Below, one piece after another: positions 57,701 through 64,000 of a stretch of 64,000 bases of DNA. Below the pieces are notes generated by a model that worked only from the letters and a program-made list of their open reading frames with translations, was not told where the DNA came from and did not search any database. Position numbers and translations under genes: made by a program. Source of the DNA: Diphasiastrum complanatum (Eukaryota > Streptophyta > Lycopodiopsida > Lycopodiales > Lycopodiaceae); the NCBI GenBank assembly GCA_029204225.1, contig CM055097.1:70558252-70622251 (forward strand). The letters are read 5' to 3'. Numbering within the stretch: position 1 is the first letter of the stretch; each line of letters starts with the position of its first letter.

Positions 57701-59508
57701 CACGGCCTCCTTTGTTATGTTCGGTACTTTTCTAGACATAGCATTCGTATAGCTTTTCATTCCAACGACTGTGACTGTGAATATGTATTGAAGCAAACTC
57801 AGTATACCCCCGTTCCTGAATACTTTCCATAATGTCTAGCAATGGATGTACCAACTTGCGTCATTATGTAAAATGAATTGAAACATTTCTGTTCTCTCTG
57901 GTAAATAATCCGATGCCATGCATTTATGTGGTGGTATCCTTCTGCACAGAAGTTTAACCACAGGTATGGATTGCAAAGTTACTTGATTCATACAGTGACT
58001 GAAAGAAATAGTTCATGGTTGCCGAACCCATTTTGGGTGAATTGATGTTTCAAGTGCAGAGCTTGATTATAATTGCTATATTATGAAATGCATTTCACTA
58101 TGTAAATCTCTCATCATTTGAATTCACTCTCTCTAATGTGATATTTTTCCTGGTAAATCTCTCAGCTGCTCCTCTTCGACAGTGTACAACCACTTTCCCA
58201 CAAGACACGTGAGATGGTGAAGTTTATTTCAGGCATAGGGACTTGTAAAAAGATCCTGTTCGTTGATGGTACAGAAAAAGTGAACAAGCCTTTGCAGCTA
58301 GCCACCCAGAATCTCCATTATGCTAATGTTCTTCCAGCCAAGGTATTCATTGTGTTTCTGTTTGTTAACATAAACGAATGTCCTTGCTGTCGTTTGGCTC
58401 TCAAATATGTCTGTCATAAAGTTAATTTTGGATATATTTGAAGCATGTGGTATTTGCAACAAATGCCAGAGTGTCCATCCTTGTGCTGTTTGAGGCTTCA
58501 ATTAATATGAGGCTTAGCTTATTTCTTTAGGTCATGAGATATCGAAAATAGTGAAAATCAAGTTAATGATATGTTTGCCAACTTTGATTGACCATGCTAT
58601 CATGAACTTCATTTTTGAGACTATTTTTGTCAAGGTTAATGAATGCCTCACGAGTCACTTATTAGAACATAGTTTTGTGAGAGTCTTCCACCACTTAGGC
58701 ACATGACCTTCCATAAAACGAGAAACATGTTGTACCTTCTCTAACAGCTGATGCCTTATGTCACTGCTGAATCATTAGTAAATTGTCACCTTAGAGTTAC
58801 TGCTGAGTGTTTTTTGAAATGTGAAGAGCTCTTTCATTCCCAATCTTCTTATTATTTTGACTTTTAAGACTAAGATGCATTGAACTTTGATTCTAGTGGC
58901 CGCTGAGCACTAAGCTGCCAGCATATTCTATTTAGGAATCAACAGTGTTAAGTAGGAACTCACTAGTACACAACAATCAATTGATTTAGTCTACACTGTA
59001 CAAAGCTATAATTGCACCCTAAATACCAAACTAGCACTTGCTTTTGCTGTAATAGAAGGCCAGGAATAAAGCCAACAAAGGAAAACCTAAAACGTTTAAA
59101 TCTGGGCTGGCTGATCGTTTCTTAAATTCAAACTGATGAATTGGCTGATATGAAACTGCCCAGGAAGCATTGCTTCGAAAGAATGAGGGTTTACTAGAAC
59201 AAATCATATCTGGAATTCACAATTTTGTTGGGTTCTTCTTCTCAATACAATGTTCATTTATCTGGGTGCAAAATAGGTTGCTCTGATCTATCAACATAAA
59301 GACTGAGTGTATTTGAATAGCACGGTCATTTCTTCACTGCTGCCTGAAGGTATCATGCCTCCGTGCTTTAATTAGGATTTCTTGTTGTTGCTGATCTGAT
59401 GAACAGGGGCTGAACGTCTATAGTGTACTGCTCCATGATACCTTGGTAATGACAGTTGACGCTGTTCGATATGTCGAAGGGCGCCTACATACTCCGATAT
59501 CCCGTTGA
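28773..59508 (+). CDS. MRPL4: Mitochondrial large-subunit ribosomal protein uL4m
   Basis: Seven coding exons join in phase into 314 residues: 28773-28991, 33656-33725, 37792-37940, 45833-45940, 46097-46216, 58166-58342 and 59407-59508 (TGA). Residues 1-73 are basic and hydroxylated, with RHFST, a typical mitochondrial presequence and cleavage region. The bacterial-type uL4 fold follows: [20 protein letters not shown] (helix near the start), then the long exit-tunnel loop with [20 protein letters not shown] and [12 protein letters not shown], the [17 protein letters not shown] helix, and the C-terminal half with [23 protein letters not shown] and [15 protein letters not shown]. uL4 lines the peptide exit tunnel of the mitochondrial ribosome. 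The gene covers about 31 kb because its introns, up to 11.9 kb, are filled with transposons. Every splice junction is GT/AG. The ATG at 28773 starts the frame carrying the presequence. Confidence 0.94.
29137..29244 (+). other. Possible alternative exon or decayed coding piece in first uL4m intron
   Basis: After a tract ending TATACTAG, an open frame of about 36 codons contains [20 protein letters not shown] and ends at TGA 29242-29244. It has coding-like composition. If it were spliced from exon 1 (end 28991) at this acceptor, the frame would shift by one and stop early, and exon 1 already joins the 33656 exon in phase. I do not recognise the peptide. It may be a nonsense-mediated-decay exon, a relic, or chance. 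Confidence 0.3.
29245..30928. other. uL4m intron 1, left part: nothing recognised
   Basis: AT-rich intron DNA without supported frames, repeats or RNA genes. Confidence 0.5.
30929..31570 (+). mobile_element. Copia 5' fragment: LTR, primer-binding site and gag start
   Basis: 30929-31244 starts TGTTAGAAATTAATGTTTAT and matches the LTR of the 8580-12237 copia in reverse. TGGTATCAGAGCAG follows at 31245. A leader and a gag start at about 31450 follow (MPGLNDDV, a stop, then [11 protein letters not shown] and [14 protein letters not shown]), homologous to the gag at 10964. The similarity ends near 31570 and no 3' LTR is seen, so it is a truncated old copy in the sense orientation of uL4m. The leader lacks the minisatellite found in the other copy. 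Confidence 0.88.
31571..33655. other. uL4m intron 1, right part
   Basis: No gene is seen. 32838-33110 is related to 35791-36070 (shared GTAGAGTC-AGAC-ATAGA and GATTGTGATTCTGTGAA blocks), so both are copies of an unnamed dispersed repeat. Confidence 0.5.
32838..33110 (+). repeat. Dispersed repeat, copy 1
   Basis: Colinear with 35791-36070, including ATTGTGATTCTGTGAA, GGTTTCAA-TTTCTAC and a later ATATTTTCAAG block. Divergence is substantial, so it is an old repeat. Confidence 0.6.
33726..35190. other. uL4m intron 2, left part: nothing recognised
   Basis: No coding frame or repeat structure that I can support. Confidence 0.45.
35200..35460 (+). repeat. Degenerate tandem array around GAGGAAGAGCA / GACCTGTAGG
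   Basis: Blocks AGAGGAAGAGCA, GACTAGCA, GTACCAAC and GACCTGTAGGCA-CAATGTCA recur several times in loosely ordered units of about 80 bp. The array is purine-rich and non-coding. Confidence 0.65.
35791..36070 (+). repeat. Dispersed repeat, copy 2
   Basis: Partner of 32838-33110 in the same orientation, one intron further on. Confidence 0.6.
36280..36720 (+). mobile_element. 5'-truncated LINE 3' end with (TC)n tail
   Basis: TTATATGCCTTTTGGCATGG, then AAAATGACATTAATAAAGC, leads into (TC)n at 36661-36720. The same block occurs on the minus strand at 12540-12480 and its last part at 14300-14283. The left limit is approximate and no coding remains. The shared tail shows a family ending in TC microsatellite rather than poly(A). 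Confidence 0.55.
36721..37791. other. uL4m intron 2, right part: nothing recognised
   Basis: Frames up to 134 codons (37302-37706) have no family resemblance and unremarkable composition. I treat them as chance. Confidence 0.45.
38303..39640. mobile_element. Nest of short hAT-like elements with palindromic ends
   Basis: The outer ends are GCAATGTTTCACTGAAACACG (about 38308) and CAAAACATTGC (up to 39646), an inverted pair. Inside, 38638 opens GTTGCAGCGGATCGC and is matched by a right end GCGGACTGCAAC near 39506. Another right end, GAATCGCGGTGCATCTATGG, lies at about 39215-39234. The motif CAATATGGGTATCA occurs on the minus strand at 39124-39137 and in a related form at 39396-39410, at the same distance from an end as in the full hAT copies. 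No transposase remains. Exact nesting order is uncertain. Confidence 0.6.
39975..40859 (-). pseudogene. hAT copy 2 transposase C-terminal extension
   Basis: A minus-strand frame starting after a probable acceptor has [16 protein letters not shown], then a highly charged stretch ([17 protein letters not shown]) and [14 protein letters not shown], an AT-hook-like core. Further Arg/Gly-rich sequence follows in a neighbouring frame. The VNPDxCLV start recurs in the element at 55705. Known hAT transposases usually end with the dimerisation domain, so this tail is a distinctive extension. Confidence 0.65.
40890..41630 (-). pseudogene. hAT copy 2 transposase middle exons
   Basis: On the minus strand: a piece with [39 protein letters not shown] and a stop, then [32 protein letters not shown] and [11 protein letters not shown] with a frameshift. 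A separate exon holds [20 protein letters not shown] and HILHPLW. These are standard blocks between the second catalytic residue and the dimerisation domain of plant hAT transposases. Confidence 0.8.
41572..41980 (-). pseudogene. hAT copy 2 transposase catalytic exon
   Basis: The minus-strand frame contains [39 protein letters not shown] (second catalytic Asp) and [20 protein letters not shown], the classical hAT core. The first block (SDGWTD in copy 1) is changed here. Confidence 0.88.
42053..43068 (-). pseudogene. hAT copy 2 transposase BED finger and linker
   Basis: The minus-strand frame 43068-42559 carries [18 protein letters not shown] and [20 protein letters not shown], a BED zinc finger. 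It shifts frame just after CPRISDEE inside the CCTGTC-repeat region. The other frame (42754-42053) continues the Ser/Ala-rich linker to [20 protein letters not shown]. The frameshift, relative to copy 1, disrupts the protein. Confidence 0.88.
43307..43323 (-). promoter_or_regulatory. Telo-box upstream of hAT transposase, copy 2
   Basis: TAACCCTAAACCCTAAA at the position equivalent to 18828-18844 in copy 1. Confidence 0.4.
44269..45832. other. uL4m intron 3, right part: nothing recognised
   Basis: No supported gene or repeat. Short frames here have no family resemblance. Confidence 0.45.
47374..48111 (+). pseudogene. hAT copy 3 transposase: BED finger and Pro-rich linker
   Basis: The frame starts [20 protein letters not shown] and has the BED finger [20 protein letters not shown] with a closing Cys-Pro. 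A very Pro-rich linker and an acidic [12 protein letters not shown] patch follow. It ends at a TAG where CAG would continue the Gln/Pro-rich stretch. Similar in plan to copies 1 and 2 but clearly diverged from them. Confidence 0.85.
48301..49298 (+). pseudogene. hAT copy 3 transposase: catalytic region
   Basis: After several in-frame TAG/TGA stops, the frame regains [42 protein letters not shown] (the catalytic Asp is replaced by Val), [17 protein letters not shown] and [21 protein letters not shown] shifted frame continues with [28 protein letters not shown] and [17 protein letters not shown]. The lost aspartate and the stops show it is dead. Confidence 0.87.
49513..50225. mobile_element. 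Solo LTR with perfect 5-bp target duplication
   Basis: 49518-50220 (703 bp) begins TGTTAGAGCC and ends GAGTCTGACA, and is flanked by CTGGT on both sides (49513-49517, 50221-50225). There is no internal retrotransposon sequence, so it is the product of recombination between two LTRs. Inside, a block around GACACATG/CTCA-TGGGACACTT-GTCCAGTG is duplicated (49770-49910). TGT...ACA ends are compatible with either Ty3 or copia superfamily. Confidence 0.88.
50320..50475. repeat. Palindrome-rich right end of a hAT-like short element
   Basis: An A-run followed by TTGCAACGTTCTGATCCGG, AACGTTGCTG, GGAATGCAGCGTTTCGGAAT and GGTGCATCCATG resembles the right ends at 39215 and 39506, where palindromes precede a GTGCAT/CTGCAAC terminus. 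No left end was identified. Confidence 0.5.
50480..50810 (+). repeat. Truncated LTR fragment related to 62846-63200
   Basis: 50688-50800 (CACTTTTCAAGG-TTATCAAACC through TTTTGCCAATTGGTCTTGC) matches the reverse strand of 63070-63185. It is cut on the right by the hAT end at 50811. Confidence 0.6.
50811..53300 (-). mobile_element. hAT element, C-terminal half in inverted orientation
   Basis: 50811-50895 is a cluster of GAACCGT/ACGGTTC motifs like the left end of copy 3, followed by the same kind of TTAATTAATT and CCCCCAAAA leader. Minus-strand transposase exons follow from 53293: [36 protein letters not shown]-type sequence, then at about 52850-52750 the dimerisation block [15 protein letters not shown] and [10 protein letters not shown] with TGG changed to TAG, then an acidic and Pro-rich tail to [13 protein letters not shown] (about 51420). 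It begins exactly at the exon after which copy 3 stops. Confidence 0.78.
51297..52870 (-). pseudogene. hAT dimerisation domain and C-terminal tail (inverted half)
   Basis: In minus-strand order: the dimerisation motif around 52850-52750 with one stop in place of Trp (GERN[13 protein letters not shown]), [20 protein letters not shown], an acidic stretch, a His/Thr/Pro-rich stretch (52266-51766), and an AT-hook-like [10 protein letters not shown] followed by [19 protein letters not shown] and a stop at 51297. The tail parallels that of copy 2. Confidence 0.72.
53331..55750 (+). pseudogene. hAT transposase (copy 4), N-terminal BED finger missing
   Basis: Plus-strand exons: a Pro/Thr/Ser-rich linker (53346-53640), then [40 protein letters not shown] and [20 protein letters not shown] to about 54015. 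The next exons are about 54147-54370 ([33 protein letters not shown]), 54462-54794 ([15 protein letters not shown], two TAG stops, [20 protein letters not shown]), 54903-55117 ([20 protein letters not shown]), 55202-55336, 55388-55599 ([20 protein letters not shown], the dimerisation motif) and 55705 on ([16 protein letters not shown]). Introns have clear GT/AG ends. Both catalytic Asp residues remain, but stops and the missing BED finger make it non-functional. It is joined head to head with the inverted half at about 53300. Confidence 0.9.
55690..56079 (-). pseudogene. Orphan minus-strand coding head of unknown family
   Basis: From ATG 56079 the minus strand is open for 79 codons: [20 protein letters not shown], then a charged [15 protein letters not shown] and [15 protein letters not shown]. 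After a TAG the same frame goes on with [14 protein letters not shown], another TAG and [10 protein letters not shown]. Both stops could be CAG changed to TAG. Upstream on the same strand lie a TATA-like TTAAATAG (56161-56168) and CCAAT motifs. I do not recognise the family. It is probably the 5' end of another transposon protein, truncated by the junction with copy 4. Confidence 0.4.
56080..56180 (+). repeat. Short tandem repeat of TCTCACAGCCTCTCACTGGC type
   Basis: About five imperfect units of near 20 bp between the orphan ATG and its TATA-like box. It would be the leader of a minus-strand transcript. Confidence 0.7.
56205..56415 (-). promoter_or_regulatory. Tandem 80-bp repeats with CCAAT boxes (possible minus-strand promoter)
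   Basis: About two and a half units containing CATGTGC, TGTACCTGCCCCCAT, GCTCCCCCACGTGCTGCACT and CC(G/C)ATTGG. On the minus strand each full unit gives a GGCCAAT or CCCAAT box and a CACGTG G-box. The array stands upstream of the TATA-like TTAAATAG and the orphan ATG at 56079, as enhancer repeats do in some plant transposons. Confidence 0.45.
56433..56489. repeat. Near-perfect 57-bp hairpin with telo-box arms
   Basis: The left arm begins AAACCCTAAACCTATCTCAT and the right arm ends GGGATAGGTTTAGGGTTT, with about 27 pairs and two or three mismatches. There is practically no loop (CATAGG|GCCTATG). Confidence 0.85.
56856..56873 (+). repeat. Long poly-G run
   Basis: Eighteen G in a row, embedded in a wider G-rich tract at 56850-56878, in a uL4m intron. 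It is compatible with G-quadruplex formation in the transcript. The length may vary or be misassembled. Confidence 0.8.
56880..58165. other. uL4m intron 5, right part
   Basis: No gene is seen. A 27-29 bp block (CAACAATGATGTTTGATCAT) is directly repeated at 57233-57262 and 57269-57299, and GACATCTTTTGGTA recurs at 57322 and 57372. Confidence 0.5.
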
Positions 59509-62500
59509 TATGCATGGCCAAATACCTCACCACTTTTCCTGTGTCAACCTTTTTTCTTCTAAGATGAAGAAAGCCATCCTGGTTTGAAGCTTTCTTAGCA
59601 ATTTAAATTCAATCTTACTCGATTCGCACATGCAGATATAGATAGCCCACAGAAAAGTGCTGCTGAGTCTAATTTTGCTGAGCCTAATTTTGGTTTGGAT
59701 ATCTTTTAGTGAAACTTGGAAGTATGTATGCTGTTGAATTTGCATTTATAGATGAGATAGTTTACCTCTCAGAAGTTCATATATAATAGGTAAAGCTCCA
59801 TATCTTTCCAGAATTTGAAGTTGGCTTCTTATGTTCATGACTTTGAAATATCGTTTGGATTGTATTAAGTGTAGCGTTGGTCACGTTAATAGTGATTTCA
59901 TGTGAGTCAAATGCTGATTATTGACTGCCTGCTTTTGCTGGGATGGTTGCAGGTGATGAGACTTGTATTATGTTCTTTCTTCAGTATCAAGTCTTTCCTT
60001 ATTCTCTTCACGTATTTAAATGGTTTGAATTCATCTCTTCTCGACGGAAATTAATTTGATCTTACGAGTCGTCCTGCTACTCTTATGTTCATAAATTTGT
60101 GCTAGTTATGACCGATGCTTCAGCCTCTCTTAAAAGACTAGGTCGTGTCTTGTTAAACTTTGCTTAATGGCTTGAATTGTTCTAAGCAGAGGAGCAGATA
60201 CTATTTAAATCGGAAAAAGTCTTCAGGTAAAGAGGTATTATTTTATGCTTTTTCTTTAGAGGTGCAGAACGTATAAGCATGGACCCTGTTTATTCTTGAA
60301 ATATTGCTAGTGCAGCCGCCACCCTGTAACTTTTGACAATCTTATGGCTTCAAAGAACTTGGTTTGGATTGAAGCAGTTTGATATAAAGCATAAAGCATT
60401 ACAAGCTCAAAAATGATTCATTATCAAAGCTGAAGGTGATTAGGGTTTTACAGGATTGCTTTTATGGCGCACAGCTTAGGTTTTTGTTTCTTTTCCAGAT
60501 TAGTTCATTGTTATGATCTTATAACTTGCATGATAGTGAAGTGTATGATTCAATGATCTGGAATCTGATTGCCCAATTTCAGTAATCAAGCAATTTTGCT
60601 TTTGGTGGGATAGTTTATAATGGACTGTACTACAGAATGGATTTTCTTTGAGCACTTCCATATAGCAGACCTCTCAGTTATTTGTCATGACGATGATGGA
60701 GATGACAGGAGGGATGCTTTTATTAACTTTTCCTCCACTCCCACCAAGCAATGACTAAAACATGTCTCAGGTTCAAATAGAAAATTTATATTTTATTTTT
60801 CAAACCAGCTGCCAACGGAAGGTTATATACACATGCAGGATTCAAAATCATATTGTAGATAGTCCGCTCTTATTTGGAAGTTTCTTTGCCGCAAGGAAAC
60901 TGATTGTCTTTGGAATTGATTGTTCCTTTGCATACAGCAATGATTCTGATTGGTTGCTGCATATACTACACGAATACTGACGAGGGATTTCAAGAAAAGG
61001 CTCTTTTTAAAATCTTGCTATCTGCCTTAGACCAAGACATGAAGATGACAAAGAATGCTCAATTCTCATGAGAGATTCTTGTAGAAGAGGCACGTGTATA
61101 TATTTTTGCAAGTAAATAATTGATTTCTTAGATCTTTGTGTTTATGGTGCTCCATGTGCTTGATGTTTGTGATGAATCAAACACCAAAAGTAATGTAAAA
61201 GATAGGGTTGATTCTAGCTTCAATGATGCACTAGTGATCGTGACAAAAAGCATGTAGTAATGTCTAAAAATTTTTGTAACCATGCCATATTTAGCTTAGT
61301 TAGCCTTGATTTCAAATTTGACTAGATTAGATGCAACACCTCATTGTGCTGGTCGTACAATCAGCATCATAATCATTTGCTGTGTCATACAACCTTGCAT
61401 ATATTTTGGCATTCACTTTTCTTTGTCATTGTCTCATTTGTGTATCATACACTCTTGCATACATTTTAGCATTCGTATCCTTGAGTAGAATCGTCCTCTT
61501 TCTAATCTAGAAATGGATCAGAAGATGTCGGTATGAAGTCTGCAGAAACTCCAGAGTCTAAACCTGATGTTTCTTCTAGACATTTTGTTTTCTTCCTACA
61601 ATCATGTCTCTCCACATTCATATGAAATATCTTCCTACTTCTTAGAAGAGACTAAGATAGGTTCTGGTCAATCTAGTGAACCTTGTTGGTTGCATAGCCT
61701 TGTTTGTAATAGATCTCATCTGTAATGAATTGCCTTTTCTTATTTTCTCTTGTTGTTTACTTATTGTCGAGCATTTTTGTTGAAGTTGACTGGCCAATAC
61801 TTGCAAGTGCCTAATTATAGTGATGTTTGGAAGATTTGATTTATGCTCATGAGTTTCATTTGCTTCAAGTCCTAGCCTCTATGAGTGTTTGAAAGTATGT
61901 TGTCGTGATTGTATTTGGTGTTAGGTAAATAGGGAATATTGATTGGGCTTCCAAAGGAGAAGTAACCCTTTTGGCTTGTCATATGGGAACTTTGTTCCAT
62001 TATCAATCCACCATGGTTCTCATATTTAAAACTTGATGATGAAAGATGGACTCAAAAAAGCAAAATGCCCCTTATTGCCATATGAGTAGCAATTTAGCTT
62101 AGACTTGTCGTTCTTTTCATTTGATGAAGATGGGGATGATCGTCCTTGAATGGTTATTTTCTTTTTTCTTGCCTTTATTATGGTGAAAAGTGCACCTCCA
62201 TCTTTAAAAGTTGTCCCATTCTAGACAACATGTTGGTTTGTTTGTACTCCTTACTTAGAAAGACACCTTGTAATAGGATTACACTAAGTTAGAACCATTC
62301 AAAACTATTTGATTTTAAAGGATTCCTTATATTAGCAAGCTCTTTATTGACATCCTTGACTCTAAGTAGATAGCTTTGAGCACTTTTTCAGGCTTGTTTA
62401 TATATAAGAATCCACTCAAATTTTTACTTAGCTCATGGTTTTTTAACATTTTTGTACAATAAAATAAAATTTTATTAACATAAAAACACTTTGGTAATGC

Positions 62501-62820
62501 CCTCAAAACAAATTTGGATCCTATGAATCAATTGAGACCCCTTTAGTGACTAAAATCAATGATTTACCACTAAAAAACATGCAATGCAAAATTAAAAAAG
62601 CGCTCTAAAATAAAAATCTTGAGATATAATTTTCAGGAATTTCCCAAGTTTAATTAATCTATTATTCCATTAAATAGATCTTGCAAATAGAAAGAGATTC
62701 AATTGGAAGGACAATTGATTTAAAAGTAGACATGCAAAGTCTATGAATTAGCATTTAGCTCATGCATGAACAAACAAAACATTCACCGAAAGTTCACAAG
62801 AATTGAAGAGTACTAAATCA
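59509..62820. other. Downstream of uL4m: 3' UTR and intergenic DNA
   Basis: No further coding exon, LTR pair or RNA gene could be supported. The uL4m 3' end is not marked by an unambiguous polyadenylation signal. Confidence 0.5.
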
Positions 62821-62823
62821 TGG

Positions 62824-63900
62824 CTCTGATACCATAATTGTGAACTCTAAGAAAAGGTTCTTTACAAGTTTTTCATCCACAATACGTAACCTGACTTGCA
62901 TTCAAAATAATTTTTGAAATTAACTCAATAATGGATACATGAATTTCAAGAAATTAGTCATCAAGTATATAAAATAGAAAATGAAAATCCTAGATCAATT
63001 CGTTTACATCAAACATCCATATGAGACGTGATGAGCGATGGGTTAAGCTGGGAACTTCCCCTCTCGTTCAAAAGATAACTCTTCAATTACGCAAGACCAA
63101 TTGGCAAAGCCAGCTACATATACATCAATGTAGTGTTATCAAACGCTTCTTGAGGTTTGGTTAATCTTTGAAAAGTGAACGAAATTTGATTGGAATCAAA
63201 TGACAACCTTTTCTTGATCCAAAATTCAAAATCACGAAACTAGACTATCAAAACAATGAGAACTAAATGTTAAAATTGTCAAATTCTAGCTTATAGATCT
63301 AAGTTGATTTGTATATAACTTGATCCCACACATGTTGATGGTAGTCATAAATGCATCTAGATTTAGTTAGATTGAATTTGTCTTGATTGATTCAAGTATG
63401 AACTAGTTGAAAGGTAATCAAGTAGAAAATTGCCATGTGGCTCCATTTTATTGATAGATCATGCATTCTCATGTGAATGAGACATGGTTCCCACGTGTGA
63501 GAGGCTGTTCCCACGTGTGTATATATCTAGAAAATATCAGTAGGATTTGATCTTGCAAGTTTCTATAAGTTAGAAAAATTATCTCAAATCAAGCAAAATC
63601 ATGGTGAGGCAATGGCACCAGGTTAGGATTCAAAGAGGTGGGGGTTTATCTTGCATTAATTGGTTAATCTAAGATGATGTGGCATTTTTCACACATGCCA
63701 GACCTGTTGAGTCAGCATACCAAGTCGAAATGTACTTGATCTATATATAGATCATCATTGTGAATATGAGATTTGATGAGAGATCTTGATTTTAAGAAAA
63801 TACCTTGTTATTTTCACTATTTGTGTTGTGATTTCTTGCATTGAATGCTATCAATAAGTAATGTATTGTAATCTCTACTCATTGTCTGTACACTAACAAT
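62824..63900 (-). mobile_element. Probable copia LTR with adjoining primer-binding site
   Basis: GGCTCTGATACCAT (about 62824-62837) is the reverse of ATGGTATCAGAGCC, the plant copia primer site, and TGTGAACTC follows a few bases later as a possible LTR edge. 63070-63185 matches the fragment at 50688-50800 in reverse, showing a dispersed family. The far edge is uncertain; ACACTAACA near 63900 is one candidate. No gag frame was recognised to the left. Confidence 0.45.
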
Positions 63901-64000
63901 ATTCCACATGTGTGAGGCCGCTCTTGAACTTTATTGATCATTTGTCATGTTGTTCTTGCTAATTAGATGCAATTTTTTATCTAGATCTAATTCTAGACAT

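Overview
This is nuclear DNA from a land plant with a large, transposon-rich genome. The evidence is two intron-split eukaryotic genes with plant-type GT/AG introns, telo-box motifs (AAACCCTAA) next to translation-related genes, Ty1/copia elements primed by the plant initiator-Met-type site TGGTATCAGAGC, several hAT transposons, LINE remnants and very many CT/GA and AT microsatellites. Nothing bacterial is present. Introns of 7-12 kb packed with transposons would suit a fern, gymnosperm or early-diverging angiosperm, but the species cannot be settled from the sequence.

Two host genes lie head to tail on the + strand. Gene 1 (about 2.4-20.75 kb) encodes an MRD1/RBM19-type protein with five RRM domains, a nucleolar factor for 18S rRNA maturation. 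Fourteen coding exons join in frame into about 914 codons. Its largest intron (7216-14361) holds LINE remnants and a nested copia element, and intron 15671-20037 holds a deleted hAT element. Gene 2 (about 28.2-59.5 kb) encodes the mitochondrial large-subunit ribosomal protein uL4m: seven coding exons, 314 residues, spread over about 31 kb. Both genes serve ribosome production, one for cytosolic and one for mitochondrial ribosomes, and both have telo-boxes near their 5' ends.

Region by region: 1-2.2 kb is AT-rich with small duplications; 2.2-20.8 kb is MRD1; 20.8-28.2 kb is intergenic with a 1.2-kb tandem duplication and a decayed methyltransferase-like relic; 28.2-59.5 kb is uL4m. The uL4m introns carry a copia 5' end (30.9 kb), a LINE 3' end (36.3 kb), a nest of short palindrome-ended elements (38.3-39.6 kb), a 4.6-kb hAT element with a perfect 8-bp target duplication (39.65-44.26 kb), and a roughly 9-kb block of broken hAT halves, a solo LTR and an orphan minus-strand gene head (46.6-56.5 kb). 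59.5-64 kb has no recognisable gene, only a probable LTR near the end.

The most unusual material is a set of related hAT families that share an internal subterminal motif while each has its own palindromic terminal array. Their transposases also carry a C-terminal extension beyond the dimerisation domain, and their reading frames are broken mainly by TAG stops.
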